DNA of 64,000 nucleotides from Spongiivirga sp046524175 (GCF_046524175.1 NZ_JBEFZF010000008.1:62001-126000), one strand, 5' to 3'. Positions 8,300 through 17,031 are shown, numbered from the stretch's first letter. Numbers and translations: made by a program. Notes: a model not told the origin generated them from the sequence alone.

Positions 8300-10207
8300 T
8301 CATAGGGCGCCTTCCTTTATTTTTTGAACCACATCAGGATTCAGTAAAGTAGAGGTATCGCCAAAGTTAGAAAAATCTTTGGAAGCAATTTTTCTCAAAA
8401 TACGACGCATTATTTTACCACTTCTTGTTTTAGGCAAGCCAGGAACAAATTGAATTTTGTCAAGCTTAGCAATTGGACCAATATGTTCGGTAATTGTTTG
8501 ATTAATTTCTTTTCCTAAATTATTGCGATCACGACTTTCACCTACTTCTTTTAAAATGATAAAACCGTATAATGCATTTCCCTTTATATCATGAGGAAAA
8601 CCTACAATGGCAGACTCCGCAACTGCCGGATGTTCGTTAATTGCATCTTCTATGGGTGCGGTACCTAAATTATGACCAGACACAATCACGACATCATCTA
8701 CCCGACCCGTAATACGATAATACCCTACTTCATCTCGTAGCGCTCCGTCGCCGGTAAAATACTTATTGTTAAAAGCAGAAAAGTACGTATCCTTATATCG
8801 CTGATGATTGCCCCAAATAGTTCTAGCCATACTTGGCCAAGGAAATTTGATACAAAGTCTACCATCTACTTGATTTCCTTTAATCTCTTCACCTTGTTCG
8901 TCCATTAAAGCCGGCTGAATTCCAGGCATTGGTAGTGTTGCATATGTTGGTTTTGTCGGTGTGGCATAAGGGATCGGTGAAATAAGAATTCCCCCTGTTT
9001 CAGTTTGCCACCAAGTATCAACAATAGGACTTTTTTTCTTACCAATATTATCGTTATACCAATGCCAAGCCTCTTCATTAATGGGCTCTCCCACTGAACC
9101 TAATACCTTTAAAGAAGACAAATCGTGTTTTTCTACATAGTCCAATTTCTCCTTTGCCAAAGCTCTAATAGCAGTTGGTGCAGTATAAAATTGATTTACT
9201 TGATGTTTTTCGATCACTTCCCAAAAACGGCTCCAATCGGGATAATTAGGCACTCCTTCAAACATGACTGTGGTTGCGCCATTGGCAAGAGGTCCATAAA
9301 CTATGTAACTATGACCAGTTATCCAACCAATATCAGCTGAACACCAATACACATCTTCTTCACGATATTGAAATACATTTTTAAAGGTAAAAGCTGTGTA
9401 TACCATGTAGCCAGCGGTGGTATGCACCATCCCTTTAGGGCTACCGGTAGAACCAGAAGTATACAAAATAAACAACGCATCTTCAGCATCCATGACTTCA
9501 GCACTACATTCTGTTGAAGCATTGTCAAGTAGAGGTTGCAACCATTCATCCCTACCTTCAACCATTGAAACTTCACTTCCAATTCGCTTTACTACTAAAA
9601 CAGCATCGACGCAAGTGCACTCCGCAACACCTTCATCAACGATCGATTTTAAATCGATTGTTTTGTTTCCTCGGTACGAACCATCAGCGGTGATGACCAT
9701 TTTACATTCACTATCATTGATTCTGGTTGCCAATGCGGTTGAAGAAAAACCTGCGAATACTACAGAATGAATCGCCCCTATTCGAGCACACGCCAATAGC
9801 GAAACAGCTAACTCAGGAATCATCGGTAGATAAATACAAACGCGATCACCTTTTTTAATACCCTTATCTTTCAATACGTTGGCAAACTTATTTACACGAT
9901 CGCTTAGTTGTTGATATGTGATATGTTGTGCTTTTTCATTCGGATCATTTGGCTCGAATATGATCGCTGTTTTGTCGGCTCTAGTAGCTAGGTGTCGATC
10001 TAAACAGTTTTCTGTTATATTCAATTTGGCGCCTTCGAACCATTTTATTTCGGGTTTTGAAAAATCCCAACTTAATACATTGTCCCACTTTTTGCGCCAT
10101 AAAAAGTGCTCTTCGGCAATTTCTTCCCAAAAATTTTCCGGGTTTCTAACTGATTTTCGGTATACCTGGAAATATTCTTCTAGGTGTTTGATATGATAAT
10201 TACTCAT
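8300..10207 (-). CDS. acs: Acetyl-CoA synthetase
   Basis: A 635-residue AMP-forming acetate:CoA ligase of normal length. It has the AMP-binding loop LYTSGSTGSPKGMVH, the core motif TWWQTETGGI, the hinge region TGDGALRDEVGYYRITGR, and the C-terminal PKTRSGKIMRRILR with the catalytic, acetylation-controlled Lys. It converts acetate, ATP and CoA to acetyl-CoA in the cytoplasm. It is the last metabolic gene of the leftward transport and sensing cluster, 52 bp after the CheY-like regulator. That gap contains the 14-bp motif shared with the porin promoter region. Together with aceA and aceB it defines the island as an acetate assimilation locus. Confidence 0.98.
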   Translation of the reverse strand: MSNYHIKHLEEYFQVYRKSVRNPENFWEEIAEEHFLWRKKWDNVLSWDFSKPEIKWFEGAKLNITENCLDRHLATRADKTAIIFEPNDPNEKAQHITYQQLSDRVNKFANVLKDKGIKKGDRVCIYLPMIPELAVSLLACARIGAIHSVVFAGFSSTALATRINDSECKMVITADGSYRGNKTIDLKSIVDEGVAECTCVDAVLVVKRIGSEVSMVEGRDEWLQPLLDNASTECSAEVMDAEDALFILYTSGSTGSPKGMVHTTAGYMVYTAFTFKNVFQYREEDVYWCSADIGWITGHSYIVYGPLANGATTVMFEGVPNYPDWSRFWEVIEKHQVNQFYTAPTAIRALAKEKLDYVEKHDLSSLKVLGSVGEPINEEAWHWYNDNIGKKKSPIVDTWWQTETGGILISPIPYATPTKPTYATLPMPGIQPALMDEQGEEIKGNQVDGRLCIKFPWPSMARTIWGNHQRYKDTYFSAFNNKYFTGDGALRDEVGYYRITGRVDDVVIVSGHNLGTAPIEDAINEHPAVAESAIVGFPHDIKGNALYGFIILKEVGESRDRNNLGKEINQTITEHIGPIAKLDKIQFVPGLPKTRSGKIMRRILRKIASKDFSNFGDTSTLLNPDVVQKIKEGAL

Positions 10208-10242
10208 AACTTTTTGTATTACTATTAAAAAACATTGTTAGT

Positions 10243-10256
10243 TGCACGTAACTTTT
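10243..10256. promoter_or_regulatory. 14-bp motif shared with the porin promoter region (copy 1)
   Basis: TGCACGTAACTTTT on the plus strand, upstream of acs. The same 14 bp occurs in opposite orientation at 16954-16967, upstream of the porin gene. It is a candidate shared operator; the binding protein is unknown. Confidence 0.45.
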
Positions 10257-10259
10257 GTT

Positions 10260-10619
10260 TTATAATAATTGATTTATTTCTGAAATAACTTTTTTGACTG
10301 AAAAGGGCTTCGTTAAATACTTGTCCGCCCCCATCTGCAATCCCTTTTCGATATCATCAATTTTTGTTTTTGCAGTTAAAAACACCACTTTAGTATTCTT
10401 AAATTTCTCTTGCCCTTTAATATATTTAAGCGTTTGAAAACCATCTACTTTTGGCATCATTATATCTAAAATCACTACGTCTGGCACTACTTTTTCCATA
10501 ATCTCCATAGCTTCGCTACCGTCTCGAGCTATAAATACCTGAAAGTTTTTTCGTTTAAATGCGTACTCCAGCGACATTACAATATTGGGTTCGTCATCAA
10601 CGATTAAGATTTTATTCAT
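10260..10619 (-). CDS. Single-domain CheY-like response regulator
   Basis: This 119-residue protein is a bare receiver domain. It has the acidic pair Asp8-Asp9, phosphoacceptor Asp52 in VVILDIMMPKVDG, a Thr in VVFLTAKT and Lys104 in YLTKPF. It ends right after the receiver fold, with no DNA-binding output domain. Its start overlaps the stop of the symporter-kinase gene by 4 bp (ATGA-type), so the two form a cognate pair. Its output must be through protein contact or an off-locus partner. In CbrA/CbrB-like systems the regulator normally carries an AAA+ and HTH part, which is absent here. Confidence 0.93.
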   Translation of the reverse strand: MNKILIVDDEPNIVMSLEYAFKRKNFQVFIARDGSEAMEIMEKVVPDVVILDIMMPKVDGFQTLKYIKGQEKFKNTKVVFLTAKTKIDDIEKGLQMGADKYLTKPFSVKKVISEINQLL

Positions 10620-13309
10620 ACTGTTTCTTTAGGGATAGTAAATGAAAATTTTGCGCCCTTAAGATAAGTGGAATCTATCCAAATATCACCATGGTGATTC
10701 TCAATAATTTTTTTACTGATGGCTAATCCAAGTCCGCTGCCCAATGGTTTTTTTATGTTTTGATGTTTAGCTTGGTAAAATCGATCGAAGATATAATTTT
10801 GGTCTTCAGCTGGAACCCCTTTACCGTTATCCTCTACATCAATCACGATATTTCCATTTTGTTCATAAGCTTTTATCTTAATTTTACCATGATCTTCTTC
10901 GGTAAATTTAATCGCATTAGATAGTAAATTGGTTAATACTTGTATAATTCTATCTTCATCGTAATACGCACTCATAGGTTCATCAGGTTGAAATAATAGA
11001 TCGACCGATTTCTTATCTGCGATTTGTTTTACCCCTCTTATTGCTTTTTCAATAGTTTGATCAACTTGATACGGTTTGATATTAAGCGGATCAACGTCAT
11101 TTGATAATTTCTCAAGATCCAATAGATTATGAATTAGGGTACTTAGTCGATCCGCATCTTTTGAAATATTATGTAAAAACTGATGTTTTAATCCCTCTGG
11201 CATCTCATCGTCGTCCGTCAATAATTCTGAAGCAGCTTTTATTGAAGTTATTGGTGTCTTCAGTTCATGAGCTACTGTATCAAGAAACTCATTTTTAATT
11301 CGATCTTGCTCGAGTAATTCAGAATTCACCATTTTCAACTGACCTGCCAATTGTGAAAGTTCATCGGATTTTTCTTGAAGCGCTTTGTTGACCAATCTGG
11401 TTTTTTTTGATTCTTCAAGAATGTTTAATACTTCGACCAAACTAACAGGTTGTTCTTTCGCTACACTGCTAATTAAAATTCTTGCGGAAGCACTCCCAAT
11501 ACTTCCAGTGAGTAATTTCTCTGAAAAGTTAATCAACCGCGCGTCAGCGCGTTCCTGTTCTTCAGAGATATCGTGCTTCCTATTAAACAAATCAAAAGCT
11601 CTCTTGGTTCGCTGCTCCCCCAAAAATCGAATTAACAGCGATTTTATGTCAGAAACGTAGGCCTCCCCCTTCCAAACAAAAGCGCCCTCTTGAAGATTTT
11701 CATAATTTTCACTATTTACAAACATTTCAGCATAATTCCGCTCTCTGTAATTACCCTTTCCCGCTAATGAGATAGACAAGAAAAGTAGTCCATTAATCAA
11801 CATACTCCAGAAAAAAGCATGCGCCTCGGGATTTAAAAAATCGATACCCAAAAACTGGTATGGTTTCAATAACTCAATACTAAAAGGGCCATAATCTATA
11901 AAGTTAGTATTACCTGTTATGACAGTAGTCATTTGAGGGGCTATAAGCATATAGGCCACAACTACAACGCCGCCAATCATACCAATAATCGCAGCTTTTG
12001 AAGAACCACGATTCCAGTACAAACCGATAAAAAAGGATGGTGCTAACTGTGCAATAAAAACAAAAGCAATAAGCCCAATAGAAAATAGCGAAAGTTCGTA
12101 TGAAAAAAGAGCATAAAAAAAGTAGGCCGCTATTATCAAACAAAAAATTGAAATACGGCGGATTGTTTTAATGCGATTTGCATTTTTTTCCAAATCTCCT
12201 GAACCAAATTTATCTAAATAACCATAAGGTATAATCAAGTTGTTACTTACCATAGTAGACAGTGATAAGGTTGACACCACAATCATAGAAATAGCAGCGG
12301 AAAAGCCTCCTAAAAACACTAGAAATGCCAGAAACAGATTATCTTGCTGCAACGGTAAAAGCAAGGTATAGTAATCTTTATTTACCCCGTCAGGTAGTGA
12401 GAGGTTTCCGGCCCAAGCTATGAAAATTACAAAGACGTTAAACAAAAGAAGGTACAATGGAAATAGCCAAATAGCGTGTTTTAAGTGCTTTTCATTACTA
12501 TTTTCAACAACAGTTACCTGAAATTGACGAGGTAAAAGAAAAATTGCAAAAAACGATAACATAATTGTAAACATCCAATTAAAACCGTTGTCGATACCGT
12601 TGAAAGAACTTAGATTTCTAAAATTATCTGTAACTACTGCTTTTCCATATAAATCTGCAGTCCCATCGAATACATAGAACGTAACGTAGGCTCCAATTAC
12701 CAGAAAAAACATCAACTTTAAAACCGACTCTACTGCCACTGTTGTTACAATTCCTTTTCTACGTTTAGAAGCGTCGGTATTCAATGTACCGAAAAACACA
12801 ACAAAGAGTGCTAATAAAACGGAGATATAAAAGGTTGAATCACCAAAAATAGAACTGGAAACAGTATTATCATTTCCAGTGATCACTTTAAATGTTTCTG
12901 AGATAGCTTTTAGCTGGAGTGAAATGTAGGGCACAATGGCAAGAAGACAAATTACAGTAACCATCCCACCTAAAAATCTATTATTCCCAAATCGTAATGA
13001 AATAAAATCTGCAATACTTGATATCTTATGTGTTTTAGAAATGCGAATAATCTTTCGCATAACGATAATCCAAAGTGGAATAGCAATAAGAGGCCCTAAA
13101 TAAATTGTTAGAAAATTTATTCCTGATGTCGCTGCCACACCTACACTTCCGTAGTATGTCCAAGCAGAGCAATAAACGGCAAGGGATAATACGTAGACAT
13201 AGGGATTATTGATTAATTTACTACTAGCATTGCGCTCAGCCCAAAAAGCAATGAGAAATAAGCAAAATAGGTAGATAAGTATCGTAGCTATGACCCAAAT
13301 GTTACTCAT
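10616..13309 (-). CDS. Symporter-histidine kinase hybrid (CbrA-like)
   Basis: The protein has 897 residues. Residues about 1-510 form a multi-pass sodium/solute symporter (SSS) domain (YCSAWTYYGSVG, ISSIADFISLRFGNN, and SAAISMIVVSTLSLSTMVSN near the Na+ site region). A helical linker leads to a HisKA domain with His681 in TVAHELKTPITS. An HATPase domain follows, with its N-box (LTNLLSNAIKF), DNGKGVP and GSGLGLAISKKII. No PAS domain is apparent. The architecture matches CbrA-type sensors, which couple a transporter-like input to phosphorelay. It overlaps the CheY-like regulator by 4 bp and the 64-residue protein by 8 bp. By context I infer that it senses acetate or another organic acid. Confidence 0.92.
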   Translation of the reverse strand: MSNIWVIATILIYLFCLFLIAFWAERNASSKLINNPYVYVLSLAVYCSAWTYYGSVGVAATSGINFLTIYLGPLIAIPLWIIVMRKIIRISKTHKISSIADFISLRFGNNRFLGGMVTVICLLAIVPYISLQLKAISETFKVITGNDNTVSSSIFGDSTFYISVLLALFVVFFGTLNTDASKRRKGIVTTVAVESVLKLMFFLVIGAYVTFYVFDGTADLYGKAVVTDNFRNLSSFNGIDNGFNWMFTIMLSFFAIFLLPRQFQVTVVENSNEKHLKHAIWLFPLYLLLFNVFVIFIAWAGNLSLPDGVNKDYYTLLLPLQQDNLFLAFLVFLGGFSAAISMIVVSTLSLSTMVSNNLIIPYGYLDKFGSGDLEKNANRIKTIRRISIFCLIIAAYFFYALFSYELSLFSIGLIAFVFIAQLAPSFFIGLYWNRGSSKAAIIGMIGGVVVVAYMLIAPQMTTVITGNTNFIDYGPFSIELLKPYQFLGIDFLNPEAHAFFWSMLINGLLFLSISLAGKGNYRERNYAEMFVNSENYENLQEGAFVWKGEAYVSDIKSLLIRFLGEQRTKRAFDLFNRKHDISEEQERADARLINFSEKLLTGSIGSASARILISSVAKEQPVSLVEVLNILEESKKTRLVNKALQEKSDELSQLAGQLKMVNSELLEQDRIKNEFLDTVAHELKTPITSIKAASELLTDDDEMPEGLKHQFLHNISKDADRLSTLIHNLLDLEKLSNDVDPLNIKPYQVDQTIEKAIRGVKQIADKKSVDLLFQPDEPMSAYYDEDRIIQVLTNLLSNAIKFTEEDHGKIKIKAYEQNGNIVIDVEDNGKGVPAEDQNYIFDRFYQAKHQNIKKPLGSGLGLAISKKIIENHHGDIWIDSTYLKGAKFSFTIPKETV

Positions 13310-13496
13310 AGTGTTTGTTTAAAATAAAGTAGGATAAAACAATGACTAATAACCACAATAAGAACACTATAAAATAAAAGGTTGGAAAACCTAAAAACTG
13401 CCCATCAGTATCAAAAATTAATACCAGCGGTACATTGAGCACCAAAAACAGTGACAGTGAAATAATTACGAATTTTTGTTGATGTCTTTTTTTCAC
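13302..13496 (-). CDS. Small two-TM protein, possible SSS small subunit
   Basis: This 64-residue protein has a basic N-terminus (MKKRHQQK) and two hydrophobic segments (about 9-27 and 40-59), linked by FDTDGQFLGFPTFYF. The FLGFPxFYF-xxF-xxW pattern recalls the small DUF3311/YhdT-type proteins that accompany sodium:solute symporters; that match is by eye and tentative. It overlaps the SSS-kinase gene by 8 bp, which suggests it assembles with the kinase membrane domain. It lies downstream of a hairpin (13536-13563) that separates it from the symporter gene. Confidence 0.72.
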   Translation of the reverse strand: MKKRHQQKFVIISLSLFLVLNVPLVLIFDTDGQFLGFPTFYFIVFLLWLLVIVLSYFILNKHYE

Positions 13497-13529
13497 AGAT
13501 AAAAATGACTAGTTCCAACTAAAATTAAG

Positions 13530-13563
13530 AAAAAAATGGTGCTACACATAACGGTAGCACCAT
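13530..13563 (-). terminator. Intra-cluster terminator or attenuator after the symporter gene
   Basis: A perfect 10-bp stem (ATGGTGCTAC / GTAGCACCAT, 8-nt loop) is followed on the minus strand by six T. It lies 19 bp past the symporter stop codon and 40 bp before the 64-residue gene. It would end most transcripts after porin-DUF4212-symporter and leave a lower level for the sensor genes and acs. Confidence 0.8.
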
Positions 13564-13581
13564 GACCAACTAACACCATAA

Positions 13582-15390
13582 TCAATGGGAAGCCTGTGCT
13601 TCTCCCGCACCGCTAGGTATCCTTATGTTTTCGACAATTTCCTGAACGTTTTCAGGCGGTGGTGGAGTTAATCGAGATACCACAACCGATATCACAACAT
13701 TTACGATCATCGCAATAGTACCAAAGCCCTCGGGAGAAGTACCAAACCACCATTCAGATGCTGGTCGTGGATCCATTACGCCAATCAATCCGGTTTTATA
13801 ACGTATCATGTAAAATAACATTAGAGTAATACCCACTATCATTCCGGCAACTGCACCTTGTCTGTTCATTCTTTTATCAAATATTCCAAGAATAATTGCT
13901 GGAAAAAATGATGCTGCAGCCAAACCGAAAGCCAAAGCTACTACTGCGGCGACAAATCCAGGAGGATAAATACCAAACAATCCTGCAATAATGATTGCAA
14001 CCAAAATGCTTATTCTAGCTGCCCATAGCTCGCCTTTATCTGAAATGTTAGGTTTGATTTGCTTTTTAATCAAATCGTGTGAAATGGAAGTCGATATCAC
14101 TAATAACAATCCGGCTGCTGTAGATAACGCTGCTGCTAACCCCCCTGCCGCTACCAATGCAACAACCCAATTGGGCAATTTGGCTATCTCAGGATTTGCA
14201 AGCACCATAATGTCCCTATCAACATATAACTCATTAGTTGCATCGCTTGCATTACTGATTAAACGCTGACCATGTTCCCCCCTTTTGGGAACTCGATTAC
14301 CATCAGAATCCTTGACATCCACATATTTTGGTTTTTTACTGCTTAACGCTTTCCCTTCTACGTACTGAATTTTACCGTCACCATTTTTGTCAGTCCATGC
14401 GATTAATCCGGTATTTTCCCAATTCTTAAACCATTCAGGAACCTTTTCATAATCTTGGTTACTAACAGTTTCAATTAAATTAGTTCGTGCAAAAACTGCA
14501 ATTGCAGGAGCCGTTGTATATAAAATAGCAATAAATAATAGTGCCAACCCGGCTGACTTACGTGCATCTTTTACCTTGGGCACGGTAAAGAACCTAACTA
14601 TAACATGAGGCAGACCTGCCGTACCTACCATTAATGCTAAAGTTATTGCAAAAACATCCCAGGTAGATTTAGATCCTGTAGTATATTCTTTAAAACCAAG
14701 GTCAGTATGCAAGGCATCTAATTTGTCAAGTAAAAAAGTACCATCGGCACCAGAACCACCCATCCCAATTTGAGGAATAATATTTCCTGTCATCTGCATT
14801 GAAATAAAGAATGCCGGAACCATAAAGGCAAAGATCAGCACACAATATTGAGCTACTTGGGTATATGTGATACCTTTCATACCACCTAAAAAAGCAAATA
14901 CCAAGACTATAGCCATACCAATGATTACTCCCCACTCTATTTCAACTTGTAAAAATTGTGAAAAAACAATGCCCACTCCGCGCATTTGCCCGGCGACATA
15001 AGTAAATGAGACAATTAAGGCACATATAACCGCAACTGTTCTTGCTGTGTTTGAATAATACCGGTCGCCTATAAAATCAGGTACTGTGAATTTACCAAAC
15101 TTCCTTAAATACGGAGCAAGTAAAAGTGCCAATAGCACGTATCCTCCCGTCCATCCCATTAAATAGACTGACCCGTCATATCCTGCAAAAGAAATAATAC
15201 CCGCCATTGAAATAAATGAGGCAGCACTCATCCAATCAGCAGCTGTTGCCATTCCATTAGCTAATGGCGATACACCTCCGCCAGCTACATAAAACTCTTT
15301 GGTCGATCCGGCCCTAGCCCAAATGGCAATACCAAAATAAAGTCCGAAAGTAACCGCAACTAAAATCCATGTCCATACTTGAACGCTCAT
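13582..15390 (-). CDS. Sodium:solute symporter large subunit (acetate-type)
   Basis: A 602-residue multi-pass SSS transporter of the kind paired with DUF4212 small subunits. Conserved stretches include ADWMSAASFISMAGIISFAG, FTVPDFIGDRYY and AALSTAAGLLLVISTSISHDL near the Na+ site. Between membrane segments (about residues 303-405) there is a soluble insert. It carries a canonical EF-hand-like loop at residues 334-345 (DKNGDGKIQYVE). Context with acs, aceA and aceB makes acetate or another short monocarboxylate the likely substrate, but substrate is not readable from sequence. The gene lies 28 bp after the DUF4212 gene and is followed by a terminator hairpin. Confidence 0.9.
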   Translation of the reverse strand: MSVQVWTWILVAVTFGLYFGIAIWARAGSTKEFYVAGGGVSPLANGMATAADWMSAASFISMAGIISFAGYDGSVYLMGWTGGYVLLALLLAPYLRKFGKFTVPDFIGDRYYSNTARTVAVICALIVSFTYVAGQMRGVGIVFSQFLQVEIEWGVIIGMAIVLVFAFLGGMKGITYTQVAQYCVLIFAFMVPAFFISMQMTGNIIPQIGMGGSGADGTFLLDKLDALHTDLGFKEYTTGSKSTWDVFAITLALMVGTAGLPHVIVRFFTVPKVKDARKSAGLALLFIAILYTTAPAIAVFARTNLIETVSNQDYEKVPEWFKNWENTGLIAWTDKNGDGKIQYVEGKALSSKKPKYVDVKDSDGNRVPKRGEHGQRLISNASDATNELYVDRDIMVLANPEIAKLPNWVVALVAAGGLAAALSTAAGLLLVISTSISHDLIKKQIKPNISDKGELWAARISILVAIIIAGLFGIYPPGFVAAVVALAFGLAAASFFPAIILGIFDKRMNRQGAVAGMIVGITLMLFYMIRYKTGLIGVMDPRPASEWWFGTSPEGFGTIAMIVNVVISVVVSRLTPPPPENVQEIVENIRIPSGAGEAQASH

Positions 15391-15418
15391 AATTATAATT
15401 TTAAAAAGTTAGTATTGA

Positions 15419-15676
15419 TTACTCGTCGTAACCGTATTTTTTATCCAATTTGTTCATTAATCGTACATAAATGAAAATTAGTATCACGAAGACGTAAATA
15501 GAGCCTTGCTGTGCAAACCAAAATCCAAGTTTAAAGCCTCCTAGCCTTATTTCGTTTAACGCTTCCCTAAAAAGAATCCCGCATCCATAGGATACGATAA
15601 ACCACACACTCAAGAGAATTAATAAATACTTCAAATTTTCTTTCCAATAGGCTACCGCCCTTTGTTTATCAGTCAT
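15419..15676 (-). CDS. DUF4212 symporter small subunit
   Basis: This 85-residue protein has two membrane segments (about 16-36 and 51-71). It shows typical DUF4212 features: an AYWKENLKYLLILLSVWF start, a GFWFAQQGSIYVFV second segment, and an acidic-basic tail (NKLDKKYG). Such proteins occur almost always next to a large sodium:solute symporter and are thought to form a two-component carrier. Here it sits between the porin (10 bp upstream) and the symporter (28 bp downstream), so all three are probably co-transcribed. Confidence 0.9.
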   Translation of the reverse strand: MTDKQRAVAYWKENLKYLLILLSVWFIVSYGCGILFREALNEIRLGGFKLGFWFAQQGSIYVFVILIFIYVRLMNKLDKKYGYDE

Positions 15677-15686
15677 AATTATAGTT

Positions 15687-16922
15687 TTAGAGGTAAATCA
15701 TTGCTTGTAGTGTAACCGAACCAATAGCATCGGCATCACCAAACTTTTGGTTACTATATTCTAAACTCAACTTGGAATGGTGTCCAGTAAAATAGGCATT
15801 TGCGCCAAAACCAAATCGCGTGGCGTTGTCATCAATGGCATCGATTTGTCTTGTATTAAATGATAAATAGGGTTGAAAGCGGGTTTTACCTTGCTCACCC
15901 GGTAATAAATATCCTACATGAGAATAAATCATATTACCAGTGGCATAGGTAGTACCTAAAAGGAAATCTTCGCCATAATCATTGCTTTGAAACGTAGCAT
16001 ACGCAGTTATGGCGTCCCCGTTATCACTTAACGGACTGTCGTAAAATGCATCAACAGCAAAAATAGAAACGTCTTCCCCAGTGAGGTTACCTGTTGCGTC
16101 AGCAACTACAGAACCACTAGGGTGCAGGAAAAAACCAGCACCTACATTAAACACTTTTTTGCTTCCCAGATAGCTCCCTACACGATAAGGCAAAAAATTA
16201 GATTCTTGATCCAAAAATTGATAATCAAAATAGCCGGCATAGGTCTTGCCCGCATCTTTTGATCCTAGTAGCCTGCGTCCAGCGTAAATGGCAGGCCCGC
16301 CATTAACAGGATCTACGGTTGCCTGCAAGTTGTCAGAAACCGCTTCGTTTAATGCGATTTGGTAGTGAAATTTCTCAAGTTTACCCTTTAAATACACCCC
16401 GATATGCCTTGCGAATTGATCCGAAAGTCCGATTGTAGCCCACGACTGTCGGTTATTGTCCAAAGTCATAAAGTTTAAAGTACTTTGCGAATTAAGACGT
16501 GAAATACCGTTCCAGTAGTGTAGACCAGCACCAATAGCATGATTTTCACCTAAACGATATTCTCCCCAAAAACCGTGAAAAAATAATTGTGCTGATTCAC
16601 CTTTTCCCAATGGACTTATGTTATTTCCATTAAGACTGTTAAGTCCAAAATGCGTTAGAATCAAAAACTTTTTATTCAACTGAGCATACGTTAACAAACG
16701 TGCTCTACGAACACTCAAGTTTAGTTTGCTTGTATTATCGGGTACATCGTCCTGATATTGAGCCCAAAATTGACCCCAGGTAATCATCCTAAAATACTTA
16801 GAACCATCTTCGTTCAGCTTCACTTTAAAACCTCCAGTATATTCTGTGATTCCTTGAGCAAAACTTACAGAAGCTGTTGCAATACAAAACACTAGCAACA
16901 GATTTTTTAAACTGTTTTTCAT
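15687..16922 (-). CDS. Outer-membrane porin-like beta-barrel protein
   Basis: The protein has 411 residues. A signal peptide (MKNSLKNLLLVFCIATASVSFAQ) is followed by alternating beta-strand sequence rich in aromatic and Gly residues (FRMITWGQFWAQYQDD, SVRRARLLTYAQLNKKFLILTHFG) and a C-terminal strand ending in aromatic and hydrophobic residues (SVTLQAMIYL). The overall pattern fits phosphate-selective-porin-like or general porin families of Bacteroidota. It would admit the organic acid across the outer membrane for the symporter encoded 10 bp further on. It is the first gene of the transport cluster and has a promoter-like sequence upstream. Confidence 0.82.
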   Translation of the reverse strand: MKNSLKNLLLVFCIATASVSFAQGITEYTGGFKVKLNEDGSKYFRMITWGQFWAQYQDDVPDNTSKLNLSVRRARLLTYAQLNKKFLILTHFGLNSLNGNNISPLGKGESAQLFFHGFWGEYRLGENHAIGAGLHYWNGISRLNSQSTLNFMTLDNNRQSWATIGLSDQFARHIGVYLKGKLEKFHYQIALNEAVSDNLQATVDPVNGGPAIYAGRRLLGSKDAGKTYAGYFDYQFLDQESNFLPYRVGSYLGSKKVFNVGAGFFLHPSGSVVADATGNLTGEDVSIFAVDAFYDSPLSDNGDAITAYATFQSNDYGEDFLLGTTYATGNMIYSHVGYLLPGEQGKTRFQPYLSFNTRQIDAIDDNATRFGFGANAYFTGHHSKLSLEYSNQKFGDADAIGSVTLQAMIYL

Positions 16923-16953
16923 AAAAAAATGAATTTTGGTTAGTACTAAATAA

Positions 16954-16989
16954 AAAAGTTACGTGCAGTACTAAACTCATCAAATTCAT
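16954..16989 (-). promoter_or_regulatory. Porin promoter containing the shared 14-bp motif (copy 2)
   Basis: Reading leftwards, TTTG (16989-16986) is followed after 19 bp by TAACTTTT (16961-16954 region), close to the Bacteroidota consensus. The -7 box is part of the 14-bp sequence also found upstream of acs (AAAAGTTACGTGCA on the plus strand, 16954-16967). A perfect palindrome TTAGTACTAA lies just downstream (16940-16949), and a partial copy (AGTACTAAA) overlaps the promoter. Confidence 0.55.
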
Positions 16990-17031
16990 TTGCTAACAAA
17001 AAATTAATATAGTTTTTTGCTAATAATATAG
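16990..17031. repeat. TTAGCA repeats upstream of the porin promoter
   Basis: Two copies of TTAGCAAA-like sequence on the minus strand (TGTTAGCAAA and TATTAGCAAA) lie about 28 bp apart just upstream of the porin promoter. The same hexamer forms the core of the tandem repeats before the InsA-like gene (17455-17492). Confidence 0.4.

Noticed and set aside
9417..9770. A 117-codon reading frame on the plus strand
   Set aside because: It lies wholly antisense to acs, has no recognisable domain and no promoter or start context.
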